Source of the DNA: Myxococcaceae bacterium
Lineage (GTDB): Bacteria; Myxococcota; Myxococcia; Myxococcales; Myxococcaceae
Assembly (NCBI GenBank): GCA_016793725.1
Contig: JAEUJP010000395.1
Span: forward strand, 1-49,074
Direction of reading: 5' to 3'
Length of the DNA: 49,074 bases
Below the pieces are notes generated by a model. The model saw nothing but the letters and a program-made list of their open reading frames with translations. It was not told the DNA's origin and did no database searches. This document shows, piece by piece, positions 7,506-15,907 of the stretch. Both the position numbers and the translations under genes were made by a program. Position 1 is the stretch's first letter. Each line of letters starts with the position of its first letter.

Positions 7506-8459
7506 CTACCCCGCCCGGTCGCCGAACACCCACGAGTACGCGGTGTCGCCCGCGCCCGGCCCGAACCGCGCCGACTTCACCGCCTGCACCAGGCACAGAT
7601 CCAACAGGTAGTCGGCCGCCGTCGACCGCGCGTCGGTCGCGTTCGCCGCCATCGAGACGTGCGTCACCGCCCCAGAATCATCGACGCTGATGCGCACCGT
7701 ACGCCCGCCGCTGATGCCGGCCCGTCGGTTCAGCGCCGCTTCCCAGCACGCCGCCACCAGAGGCTTCGCCAGCATCATCGCGTCGTGCACCCGCTGCGGG
7801 TCGATCGGGCTCACCACCTTCTCGCTCGCCACGAAGTAGTGCGAGACGTCGCCCTTCCCCGCCGGCGGCGTGCCCAGCTCGAGCGTGAACGGCCGCGTGC
7901 TCGGCCACGCCGTCGCGCCCAGCACCGCCTCGACGCAGCGCTCACCGTCGGTCAGCGCGCCCGCCGGCAGCACGCTCACGCGCAGCGCCGGGTCGAACCG
8001 GATCGCATACGCGACGCCCGGCCGCGCCGGGCCCTTCGTGAGGCACGACGCCACCAGCGCCGCCGGGTCGAGCAGCCCGCGCTCGGGCCCGAAGCGCGTC
8101 GGCGCCAGCAGCTTCACCCACGCCAGCACCGCCCAGCCGCTCGGCTTCGCCGGCTTCACCACCAGCTCGCCGCTCGGGCGCCCTTCGCCCCACGGGTACA
8201 TGTCGGCGATCTCGCGCATGCACCGCCCGGCCGAGTTGTCCTGGCTCTCGAACAGCACCTCGCCGCTCATGAACATCAGCTTCACCGGCGCGACCGCGTC
8301 TTCTTTGAAGCAGACGTTGAACAGCTCGGCCGCCGGCAGCGCCGGCTTCTCGACCTGAACCTCACGAAACCCGGCGGTGGGCCCGGTCGTCGCACACGCG
8401 GCCACCAGCACCACCATGCTCGCGATCGACATCACCACCGGGTTCGGCACGCTCGGCAT
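7506..8459 (-). CDS. lipoprotein with AgmX/TonB-like C-terminal domain
   Basis: A 317-aa protein. The hydrophobic N-terminus SIASMVVLVAACATTG gives a lipobox with Cys near residue 22, so it should be membrane anchored. The C-terminal 90 residues (PLVAACWEAALNRR... GRTVRISVDDSGAVTHVSM... KSARFGPG) match the pattern of AgmX/PglI-type or TonB-like C-terminal domains of myxobacteria, with a helix, then beta strands around a G-x-V turn. The middle is unrecognised, with scattered cysteines that could pair. Function unknown. It follows the YCII gene with a 6-bp gap and is probably in the same transcript. An internal ATG nine codons in is an alternative start. Confidence 0.65.
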   Translation of the reverse strand: MPSVPNPVVMSIASMVVLVAACATTGPTAGFREVQVEKPALPAAELFNVCFKEDAVAPVKLMFMSGEVLFESQDNSAGRCMREIADMYPWGEGRPSGELVVKPAKPSGWAVLAWVKLLAPTRFGPERGLLDPAALVASCLTKGPARPGVAYAIRFDPALRVSVLPAGALTDGERCVEAVLGATAWPSTRPFTLELGTPPAGKGDVSHYFVASEKVVSPIDPQRVHDAMMLAKPLVAACWEAALNRRAGISGGRTVRISVDDSGAVTHVSMAANATDARSTAADYLLDLCLVQAVKSARFGPGAGDTAYSWVFGDRAG

Positions 8460-8465
8460 TCTTCT

Positions 8466-8891
8466 TCAGGGCTTCTTTTCGAACGTCTTGCTCCACGTCG
8501 GAGCCACCTTGCGCACCCGCTCGACGATCTCGGCCGGCAGATCGTCGGCGCCCGTCAGCTGGTGAATGTCGAGCACGTTGTCGGTGCCCAAGCCCATCGG
8601 GCAGCGCTGCGCCCACGCGAGCGCCTCTTCTTTCGACTTCACCTCGATGACATAGAAGCCGCCCACGAGCTCTTTCGTCTCGGCGTACGGCCCGTCGACG
8701 ACCACCCGCTTGCCGCCCTTCACCTCGACGCGCGCGCGAATGCCAGCGGGGTTCAGCCCCTCGGCGGCGACGAGCACGCCGGCCTTGTGCAGCTCCTCGT
8801 TGAACTTCATGTACGAATCGAAGATCTCGTTCGTCATCTCGACGGCCGCAGGCTTGTTGCCGTCGTTGTGGGCAGCGATCATGAAACGCAT
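8466..8891 (-). CDS. YCII-related (DGPF) domain protein
   Basis: A small soluble protein (141 aa) starting MRFMIAAHND. The segment VVVDGPYAETKELVGGFYVIEVKSKEEALAWAQRCP is the signature of the YCII/DGPF family, a dimeric ferredoxin-like fold often encoded beside sigma factors or of unknown role. No catalytic function is established. It sits between pdhC and the lipoprotein gene on the minus strand. Confidence 0.85.
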   Translation of the reverse strand: MRFMIAAHNDGNKPAAVEMTNEIFDSYMKFNEELHKAGVLVAAEGLNPAGIRARVEVKGGKRVVVDGPYAETKELVGGFYVIEVKSKEEALAWAQRCPMGLGTDNVLDIHQLTGADDLPAEIVERVRKVAPTWSKTFEKKP

Positions 8892-8955
8892 GTGAGTGTC
8901 TCCAGGTGACTTGCGGGTTCATTCACACGTCGAACGAAGCCGCTCGAGATCGACA

Positions 8956-8971
8956 TCGCCCAAGCGGGCGA
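8956..8971 (-). terminator. small hairpin downstream of pdhC
   Basis: TCGCCC-AAGC-GGGCGA stem-loop about 30 bp after the pdhC stop; no T-run on either side. Possibly a weak end for the pdh transcript; low confidence. Confidence 0.25.
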
Positions 8972-8999
8972 AATCACGAAAGACCCTCAACGCGCTGGC

Positions 9000-10268
9000 T
9001 CAGAACAGCAGCCGGAGCGGGTGCTCGAGCAGCGAGCGCAGCTCTTTCAGGTACTCGGCGCCGACCGCCCCGTCGATGACCCGGTGATCGCCTGAGAGCG
9101 TCGCCGTCATCATGTTGCGAATCACGATCTGCCCGTCGCGAACCACCGCCTTCGGAGTCACCGCGCCGATCGCCAGAATCGCCGCCTGCGGCGGGTTCAG
9201 CACCGCGATGAACTCGTCGATGCCGTACATGCCCAGGTTCGACACCGTGATGGAGCCGCCGCTGTACTCGTCGGGCTTCAGCGCCTTCTTCTTCGCCCGG
9301 TCGGCCAGCTCACGCACCTCGGCGCCGATCTCTGCCAGCCCCTTCTGGTCGGCATCGCGCACGACCGGCGTGATGAGCCCGTCTTCGATCGCCACGGCCA
9401 CGCCCACGTCGACGTTGTGCAGCTGAAGGAGCTTCTCGCCGTCCATCTGCTGGTTGATTCTCGGGAAGCGGCGCACCGCCATCGCGACCGCCTTCACCAC
9501 GATGTCGTTCACCGACACCTTCTGCTCGAGCGCCTTCGCCTCTTCGCGCAGCTTCAGCGCCTGATCCATCTCGAGGTCGACCGTCAGGTAGAAGTGCGGC
9601 ACGCCCGGCTTCACCTCGGTCAGCCGCTGCGCGATCACCTTGCGCATGCCCGAGATCGGCAGCGTGTCGGGCTTCTTGCGCTCGCCCCGCGTGATGGTGG
9701 GTACCGGCGCCTTCGACTTCACCGCCGCGCCGCCGCCGCTCTGGCCCGGCTTCGCCTGCTCGACGTCGCGCTTCACGATGCGCCCGTTCGGCCCCGAGCC
9801 CGACACGCTCGACAGATCGACGCCCGTCTCGGCCGCGATGCGCTTCGCCAGCGGCGACGCCCTCAAACGCCCGTCAGGCGACTCTGCCTTCGCAGGTGCC
9901 TCAGCCTTCGGAGCCTCGGCCTTCTTCTCTTCCGCCTTCGGAGCCGGCTCGTCGCCCTTCTTCTCTTCCGTCTTTGCTGGCTCGGCCGCTTTCGGCTTCG
10001 CCGGCGCCGCCGCCTCGTCGAACTTCTCTCCGGCCTTGCCGATGTACGCGATCGGCGAGCCCACCGGCGCCGACGACCCCTCGGGCACCAGAATCTTCAG
10101 CAGCACCCCGTCGTCATACGCCTCGATCTCGAGGTTCGACTTGTCGGTCTCGACCTCGGCGATGGCCGTGCCGGAGGTGACCTTGTCACCTTCCTTCTTC
10201 AGCCACTTGGTGATCTTGCCCTCCTTCATCGTCGGAGAGAGGGCAGGAAGCTCGACTGCGATCGCCAT
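9000..10268 (-). CDS. pdhC: pyruvate dehydrogenase E2, dihydrolipoyllysine acetyltransferase
   Basis: Core subunit of the pyruvate dehydrogenase complex, moving acetyl groups from E1 through lipoate to CoA (422 aa). Order of domains: one lipoyl domain (residues 1-80, lipoyl lysine K43 in ETDKSNL), an Ala/Pro/Lys/Glu linker (90-130), the peripheral subunit-binding domain (RASPLAKRIAAETGVDL... GPNGRIVKRDV), a second linker and the acyltransferase core ending with the catalytic SGDHRVIDGAVGA. A single lipoyl domain is fewer than E. coli (three) but normal in many bacteria. It is the last gene of pdhA-pdhB-pdhC, 6 bp after pdhB. E3 (lpd) is not in the window. Confidence 0.93.
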   Translation of the reverse strand: MAIAVELPALSPTMKEGKITKWLKKEGDKVTSGTAIAEVETDKSNLEIEAYDDGVLLKILVPEGSSAPVGSPIAYIGKAGEKFDEAAAPAKPKAAEPAKTEEKKGDEPAPKAEEKKAEAPKAEAPAKAESPDGRLRASPLAKRIAAETGVDLSSVSGSGPNGRIVKRDVEQAKPGQSGGGAAVKSKAPVPTITRGERKKPDTLPISGMRKVIAQRLTEVKPGVPHFYLTVDLEMDQALKLREEAKALEQKVSVNDIVVKAVAMAVRRFPRINQQMDGEKLLQLHNVDVGVAVAIEDGLITPVVRDADQKGLAEIGAEVRELADRAKKKALKPDEYSGGSITVSNLGMYGIDEFIAVLNPPQAAILAIGAVTPKAVVRDGQIVIRNMMTATLSGDHRVIDGAVGAEYLKELRSLLEHPLRLLF

Positions 10269-10274
10269 GTGGGT

Positions 10275-11258
10275 TCAGCTCCGGTACAGAACTTCGTTGA
10301 CGGCAGCGAGGGTGCGCTCGACCGACGGCTGGGTCGCCCGCTCGAGGTTCGCCGCGTAGTTCATGTTGATGTCGAGCCCCGTCACGCGCGTGACCGGAGC
10401 ATCGAGGTGATCGAACGCCTTCTTCTGCACGATGTCGGCGATCGACGCGCCGACACCGCACCACGGCCAGCCTTCTTCGACCACCACCAGCCGATTCGTC
10501 TTCGCCACCGACTTCAAGATCGTCTCTTCATCGAGCGGCTTCAGCGACCGCAAGTCGATCACCTCGGCGTCGATGCCCTGCGTGGCCAGCGCCTCTGCGG
10601 CCGGCTCGACCACCGCCGTCAACATGCGCGACCACGTCACGATCGTCACGTCTTTGCCCGGCCGCTTCACGTCGGCCTTGCCGATCTCGATGAGGTGCTC
10701 ACCCTCGGGCACGTCGCGCTTGAGGCCGTAGAGCAGCTCGCCCTCGATGAAGATCACCGGGTTGTCGTCGCGAATCGCCGCCTTCAAGAGCCCCTTCGCG
10801 TCGGCAGGCGTCGACGGCGCCAGCACCTTCAGGCCCGGGAAGTGAACGTAGTTCGCCTCGAGCGCCTGGCTGTGCTGCGACGACAGCCGACCGCCCGCCC
10901 CGCCCGGCCCGCGAAACACGATCGGGCACCGCAGCTGACCGCCCGACATGTGCCGCAGCTTCGCCGCGTTGTTGACGATCTGATCCATCGCGAGAATCGC
11001 GAAGTTCCACGTCATCATCTCGATCACCGGCCGCAGGCCCACCATCGCCGCGCCCACGCCGAGCCCCGCGAAGCCGAGCTCCGAGATCGGCGCATCGACC
11101 ACCCGCGCGCTCCCGAACCGGTCGAGCAGCCCCTGCGACACCTTGTACGCGCCGTTGTAGCGCGCGACCTCTTCGCCCATCAGAAAGACGTTCGCGTCGC
11201 GCTCCATCTCTTCGGCGAGCGCCTGGTTCAACGCTTCTCGGTATTGCAGCTCAGCCAT
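10275..11258 (-). CDS. pdhB: pyruvate dehydrogenase E1 beta subunit
   Basis: A 327-aa subunit that completes the thiamine diphosphate active site with E1 alpha. Recognisable segments: [75 protein letters not shown] and the C-terminal [15 protein letters not shown]. The ATG at 11258 lies 2 bp after the pdhA stop, giving translational coupling; a longer open frame upstream overlaps pdhA and is not used. Confidence 0.93.
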   Translation of the reverse strand: MAELQYREALNQALAEEMERDANVFLMGEEVARYNGAYKVSQGLLDRFGSARVVDAPISELGFAGLGVGAAMVGLRPVIEMMTWNFAILAMDQIVNNAAKLRHMSGGQLRCPIVFRGPGGAGGRLSSQHSQALEANYVHFPGLKVLAPSTPADAKGLLKAAIRDDNPVIFIEGELLYGLKRDVPEGEHLIEIGKADVKRPGKDVTIVTWSRMLTAVVEPAAEALATQGIDAEVIDLRSLKPLDEETILKSVAKTNRLVVVEEGWPWCGVGASIADIVQKKAFDHLDAPVTRVTGLDINMNYAANLERATQPSVERTLAAVNEVLYRS

Positions 11259-11260
11259 GG

Positions 11261-12385
11261 TCAGGCCGCTCCTTTGCGCGCCGGCGCAGCCTTCACCGGC
11301 GTCTTGGGCTCGAGGTCCCACGTGACCTTCAGCTCGTTGCCCTTCGGGTAGCTCGGCCACTTCACGTCTTTCGCGCCGAGCACGCGCTCGCGCGGCTTGT
11401 CGTCGGGGTCTTCGGGGTTCACGTAGTGGTCGCCGTACAGCTCCTCCAGCGGCGGCTCGGGCGACGCATCGGCGAACGCGATCGCCTCGTCGCACTCTTT
11501 GTTGATGTCTTCGTGCAGCTTCTCGAGCCCCGACTCGCTCGCGATGCGCTTCTTCAGCAGGTGATCTTTGAGCCGCAAGATCGGGTCTTTGTTCGCCCGC
11601 TCTTCTTCGACCTCTTCCTTCGTGCGGTACGTCGCCGCGTCAGACATCGAGTGGCCACGGTACCGGTACGTGTTCATCTCGAGCAGCACCGGGCCTTTGC
11701 CCGAGCGGCAGTGGTCGGCGAGATCTTTCATCATCTCGTACACCGCCAGCACGTCTTGCCCGTCGACCTTCTCGCCGCGCATCTTGTACGCGACCGCCCG
11801 CTTGTAGATCTCGGCCTCGGCCGAGACCCGCGCGATGTCGGTGCCCATGCCGTAGCGGTTGTTCTCGCAGACGTAGATGACCGGCAGCTTCCACTTCGAG
11901 GCCATGTTGAAGGTCTCGTGAAAGCTGCCCTGGTTCGCCGCCGCGTCGCCGAACGAGCACACCGTCACGCGATCTTCGCCGCGGTACTTCGACGCGAACG
12001 CCATGCCCGCCGCGAGCGGTATCTGCCCGCCGACGATGCCGTAGCCGCCGTACCAGTGATGTTCGACGTCGAAGAGGTGCATCGAGCCGCCACGGCCCTT
12101 GCTGTAACCACCGTACCGGCCGAACAGCTCGGCCATGATCATGCCGGGGTGCGCTCCGCGCGCGATCGGGTGCGCGTGGTCACGGTAGCCCGTCAGCATG
12201 TAGTCGTCGGGCTCGAGCGCGTACTGCGTGCCCACCGCGACGGCCTCTTGCCCGATGTAGAGGTGACAGAAGCCCTGAATCTTCTTCTGCCCGTACGCCT
12301 GGCCCGCCTTCTCTTCGAAGCGGCGGAGCAGCGCCATCATTCGGTACATCGCCAGCAACGTCTCGTCGGTCAGCTTCGTCGGCAT
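11261..12385 (-). CDS. pdhA: pyruvate dehydrogenase E1 alpha subunit
   Basis: Thiamine-dependent decarboxylating subunit (374 aa). It shows [27 protein letters not shown], the ThDP-binding [17 protein letters not shown] with ENNRYGMG, and the loop [20 protein letters not shown] that in mitochondrial E1 holds the phosphorylation sites. This alpha/beta heterotetrameric form differs from the homodimeric AceE of E. coli. The C-terminal 60 residues are a family-variable tail. It is first of the pdhABC unit; the 18 bp up to the kinase stop holds no clear promoter, so transcription may start further upstream. Confidence 0.93.
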   Translation of the reverse strand: MPTKLTDETLLAMYRMMALLRRFEEKAGQAYGQKKIQGFCHLYIGQEAVAVGTQYALEPDDYMLTGYRDHAHPIARGAHPGMIMAELFGRYGGYSKGRGGSMHLFDVEHHWYGGYGIVGGQIPLAAGMAFASKYRGEDRVTVCSFGDAAANQGSFHETFNMASKWKLPVIYVCENNRYGMGTDIARVSAEAEIYKRAVAYKMRGEKVDGQDVLAVYEMMKDLADHCRSGKGPVLLEMNTYRYRGHSMSDAATYRTKEEVEEERANKDPILRLKDHLLKKRIASESGLEKLHEDINKECDEAIAFADASPEPPLEELYGDHYVNPEDPDDKPRERVLGAKDVKWPSYPKGNELKVTWDLEPKTPVKAAPARKGAA

Positions 12386-12403
12386 TCGTGACGCCGAACT
12401 AAC

Positions 12404-15010
12404 CTACTTGCAGCTGATTTTGAACTCTTGGGTTGCGACCCCCGGCTTCACCTCGACGTTGAACGTCACGTCAGGCGTCGTCAGCCGACCCTTCTTCGGG
12501 CAGCGGTACTGAATCGGGTGGCGGCCAGCGTGCCACCGATATTCCTGGTTCGGGTTCAGCACCGCCCCGTCGCGCATGTCGACCAGCTTCGTGCCCTGCG
12601 GCGCCGCGATCGTCACGAGCACCGTGTCGGTCGTCTCGACCTCGTTCGTCGGCGGAGCCTGCCCGGTCGGAGCCTGCAGCGGCGGCTCAGCCTGCTTCGG
12701 CTCAGCCTGCTTCGGCTCAGCCTGCTTCGGCTCGGGCTTGCTGCCGCCCTCGACCTTCGGCGGAGGCTGGGCCTTGTCGACCTTCACGACCTCGGGCTTC
12801 GGCGGCTGCGGCACGTCTCGCTTCTGCCGCATGCGGAAGATCGCCAGCCCGACCAGGCCGACGACCAGAACCACCACGAACACGAGCGCCGCCACCAGCC
12901 ACGGCCGCTCTGCGAACACCGAGCCCGCGCCCTCGTCGTCGTCGTCGCGAGGCGCGTCGAGCTGCGAAGACGGCACCTCGGCCGACTTGTCTTGTGACTC
13001 GCCCAGTTGAGACAGACGAAGGCCGTGCAGATCTTGTGTGTTCAGCTCGTCATCTTCGTCGACGGTCGCCGCCGGGCGCATGCCGAGCCCCGACGGCAGC
13101 GCGTCGTCGAGCAGCGGCCCCAGGTCTTCGCTCGACTGGCGCTTCGTCGACCGCTCTTCGCGCGTCGACGGTTCGGGTGGCAGCGTGGCGTCTTCGAGCA
13201 TCGGCACCGGCGGCGCCGGGCGCGCGACCGGCGGCGGCACCTCGAGCACCGCGCCCGTCACCTCGGCCCGCGTCGGCCGCCGCGCCTGCGCCTGCGGCAC
13301 CTGCCCCGTCGGAGGCCGCGTCACGGCCGCGGTCTCTGCCCGCGTCGGCTTGCGCGACGGCGCCGGTGCGGGTGCCGGGCTCGCCACCGGCGGCGGCACC
13401 GCCTGCCGCGAGCCCGACGACACCGGGTTGGCTCGACCCGCCGGCTTCGCAGTGGAGTCAGCTGGCTTGCGACCCGCAGCAGGCCGGCTCTCGACCGTGC
13501 TCGGCGTGCGCGGCACCGGGCGGCCGGGCAGCGCGTCGCCGGTGTTCAGCTTGCCCGAGCCCGACAGCGACGTGGCCTCGTCGTCGACCTCAGAGCCCGC
13601 AGCCTGCAGCGCCTCGCCCGACACCTTGCGCACCGGCGGCGCGGTGAACGCCTTCGCCAGATCTTGCGGGCGCGCCGTCTGCGTGCGCGGCTCGGGCTGA
13701 CCGTTCGCGTACGCCTGCAGCGCCGGGTTCGACGCCTTCGGAGGCGGCTGCAGCGCCGCATTCTTGCCGCTCGCCGTCTTCGGCTGGGGCGGCGGGGTCG
13801 GCCTGCGCCCGATCGGCGCCGTCACCACCGAGTGGTTGTTCGTGATCGACGGCGCCGACGCCCCCTCGGCCAGCGGCATCGCGGCGCTGATGGGGCGGGT
13901 CGTCTCGTCGCCCGTCACGGTGCGCGACGGCGCCGACGGCCGCGGCGCCGACGACGAGGGGCCAGTCGCGGTGCGCTCGGGGTCGGTCGCGGGCAGCCTG
14001 CCGAGGCCCGGCGTGCGGTCGGTCAGGCGATCGTTCGGGCCGCGGGCGTTGGGCGGTATGAAGAGTGAGGTGCGCTCGTCGTCGCCGCCGAACAGCTTCG
14101 CGACGTACTTCTTCACGTCGTCCTGGTTCGTGCGCGCCTCGTTGCGCATCCACGTCTCGAGGTCGGTGTGAACGTCGCCCGCCTGCTGGTAGCGCTTCGA
14201 CCGATCTTTCGCGAGGCAGCGCATGATGATGCGCGACAGCCCCATCGGAAAATCGCGGCGCGTCAGGTGTGGCGGCGGCGGCTCTTCGGCGCGAATCGCG
14301 TAGATCACCGCCTCGGTCGTCGCCTTGTAGAACGGGCTCTTCCCCGTCGCGACCTCGTACATCATCGTGCCGAGCGCGAAGATGTCGGCGCGGTGGTCGA
14401 TGCGCTCCTGGCTCAGCTGCTCGGGCGAGAGGTAGAGGAACTTGCCCTTGATGACGCCGGGCTTGCTGCGCTCCATGAAGGCGCCGGCCTTGGCGATGCC
14501 GAAGTCGACGAGCTTCACCTGCGCGCCGTAGCCGACCATCAGGTTCTGCGGGCTGACGTCGCGGTGAATGATCTGCAGCGGCTTGCCATCGGCGCCGGTG
14601 CGGTTGTGCGCGTAGTGCAGGCCCTCACACAGCCGCGAGGTCAGCCACGCCGTGATGTTCGCCGGCACGTGGCTCTGCCGCTTCTGCTCTTCGTTGAAGA
14701 TCTTCCGAAGGTCGACGCCCTCGACGTACTCCATCGCGATGAAGATCGACCCCTCGAGGTGGCCGAGCTCGTACACCGTGATGATGTTCGGGTGGTGCAG
14801 CTGAGACGCGATGCGCGCCTCGTCGAGGAACATCTGCACGAACTCACGCTCCTGCGCGAGGTACGGCAGAATTCGTTTGATGACGACGAGGCGGTCTTTC
14901 TTCGAGTCCTTGGCGAGATACAGCTCCGCCATCCCACCCACGGCGAGTCGCTTGAGCAGGAGGTATTGGCCGAACGGGACGGCCGTATGAGGGGCGGACT
15001 CAGTACCGAT
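12404..15010 (-). CDS. transmembrane Ser/Thr protein kinase with PEGA-like tail
   Basis: N-terminal kinase domain: FGQYLLLKRLAVGGMAELYL G-loop, VIKRIL lysine, IIHRDVSPQNL, DFGIAK and LSPEQL. Then about 330 residues of Pro/Ala/Arg-rich linker, one transmembrane helix (WLVAALVFVVVLVVGLVGLAIF), an EPKQA x3 stretch and a C-terminal beta domain with two cysteines that resembles PEGA-type sensor domains and would be periplasmic. Start is a problem: the first canonical start is GTG 14941, inside the G-loop, yet the in-frame codons before it encode the proper first beta strand. The best candidate is ATC at 15010, 6 nt after a GAGG site and overlapping the end of the dehydrogenase gene. The start is inference; the kinase call is firm. 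Confidence 0.85.
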   Translation of the reverse strand: MGTESAPHTAVPFGQYLLLKRLAVGGMAELYLAKDSKKDRLVVIKRILPYLAQEREFVQMFLDEARIASQLHHPNIITVYELGHLEGSIFIAMEYVEGVDLRKIFNEEQKRQSHVPANITAWLTSRLCEGLHYAHNRTGADGKPLQIIHRDVSPQNLMVGYGAQVKLVDFGIAKAGAFMERSKPGVIKGKFLYLSPEQLSQERIDHRADIFALGTMMYEVATGKSPFYKATTEAVIYAIRAEEPPPPHLTRRDFPMGLSRIIMRCLAKDRSKRYQQAGDVHTDLETWMRNEARTNQDDVKKYVAKLFGGDDERTSLFIPPNARGPNDRLTDRTPGLGRLPATDPERTATGPSSSAPRPSAPSRTVTGDETTRPISAAMPLAEGASAPSITNNHSVVTAPIGRRPTPPPQPKTASGKNAALQPPPKASNPALQAYANGQPEPRTQTARPQDLAKAFTAPPVRKVSGEALQAAGSEVDDEATSLSGSGKLNTGDALPGRPVPRTPSTVESRPAAGRKPADSTAKPAGRANPVSSGSRQAVPPPVASPAPAPAPSRKPTRAETAAVTRPPTGQVPQAQARRPTRAEVTGAVLEVPPPVARPAPPVPMLEDATLPPEPSTREERSTKRQSSEDLGPLLDDALPSGLGMRPAATVDEDDELNTQDLHGLRLSQLGESQDKSAEVPSSQLDAPRDDDDEGAGSVFAERPWLVAALVFVVVLVVGLVGLAIFRMRQKRDVPQPPKPEVVKVDKAQPPPKVEGGSKPEPKQAEPKQAEPKQAEPPLQAPTGQAPPTNEVETTDTVLVTIAAPQGTKLVDMRDGAVLNPNQEYRWHAGRHPIQYRCPKKGRLTTPDVTFNVEVKPGVATQEFKISCK
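12688..12732 (-). repeat. 15-bp tandem repeat encoding EPKQA
   Basis: Three near-identical 15-bp units (CTGCTTCGGCTCAGC on the plus strand) encode PKQAE/EPKQA repeats between the membrane helix and the sensor domain of the kinase. Copy number probably varies between strains. Confidence 0.6.
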
Positions 15011-15854
15011 AGAAGCCCTCGCCAGACTTTTTGCCGAGCTTACCCGCCCTCACCATCTTCTTGAGGAGCTGGGGAGGCCGAAAGGTGGGAGTGCCGAGCT
15101 CTTTGTAGAGGTACTCCGCGATGTTCAGGCGAATGTCGAGGCCCACCAGGTCGCCCAGCTTCAGCGGGCCCATCGGGTAGCCGTAGCCGAGCTCCATCGC
15201 GCGGTCGATGTCTTCGGCGCTGGCGACGCGCTCTTCGAGCATGCGAATCGCCTCGAGCCCGACGGCCAGGCCGAGCCGCGTCGACGCGAAGCCCGGGCTG
15301 TCTTCGACCACGATCAGCTGCTTGCCGATCTTTTCGCCGAAGTGGCGCACGCGTTCGAGGGTCGGGTCGTCGGTCTGATACGCGCGCACCAGCTCGAGCA
15401 GCTTCATCAGGTGCACCGGGTTGAAGAAGTGCATGCCGATGACGCGCCGCGGGTGTGTGGCGGCGGCGGCGATCTCGGTCAGCGACAGCGAGCTCGTGTT
15501 CGACGCGAGAACGCAGTCTTCGTCGACGATCGCGCTCAGCTCTCTGAACAGCTGTTGCTTGAGCTCGATCTTCTCGGGCACCGCCTCGATGATCAGATCG
15601 CAGCCGGCGACGTCGTTCAGCGTGCTCGACGTCTTGATGCGGCCGAGCGCGGCGGTGCGATCTTCGGGCGTGACCTTCTTCTTCTCGACGCCCACGTCGA
15701 GGTTCTTCGTGATGCTCGCGAGCCCCTTCGCCGTCAGCTCGGGCTTGATGTCGTACAGCACCACCTCGTGCCCCGAGGTGGCCGACACGTGGGCGATGCC
15801 GTGGCCCATCGTGCCGGCGCCGAGCACGCCGACCTTCTTGATGTCTTTGCTCAT
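15000..15854 (-). CDS. 3-hydroxybutyryl-CoA / 3-hydroxyacyl-CoA dehydrogenase
   Basis: NAD-dependent beta-oxidation-type enzyme (284 aa, usual length for the single-function Hbd/PaaH form). Rossmann motif GVLGAGTMGHGIA at 9-21, SNTSSLSLTEIA near 118, the catalytic histidine in GMHFFNPVHLMKLLE, and the C-terminal domain ending GKKSGEGFYRY. The ATG at 15854 is chosen because it gives the family N-terminus; the frame upstream is open but overlaps the TIGR02996 gene. Neighbouring enoyl-CoA hydratases and the thiolase suggest a shared acyl-CoA pathway. The last codons overlap the inferred start of the kinase. Confidence 0.92.
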   Translation of the reverse strand: MSKDIKKVGVLGAGTMGHGIAHVSATSGHEVVLYDIKPELTAKGLASITKNLDVGVEKKKVTPEDRTAALGRIKTSSTLNDVAGCDLIIEAVPEKIELKQQLFRELSAIVDEDCVLASNTSSLSLTEIAAAATHPRRVIGMHFFNPVHLMKLLELVRAYQTDDPTLERVRHFGEKIGKQLIVVEDSPGFASTRLGLAVGLEAIRMLEERVASAEDIDRAMELGYGYPMGPLKLGDLVGLDIRLNIAEYLYKELGTPTFRPPQLLKKMVRAGKLGKKSGEGFYRY

Positions 15855-15907
15855 TTGGGCTCGGAAGCTAGTCCCCGCCGTGCTGCCGCACCATAAAAGC
15901 GCGCGGA

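Noticed and set aside
12688..12732. Short direct repeats as a CRISPR
   Set aside because: Units are 15 bp without spacers and in frame with the kinase; they are coding repeats.
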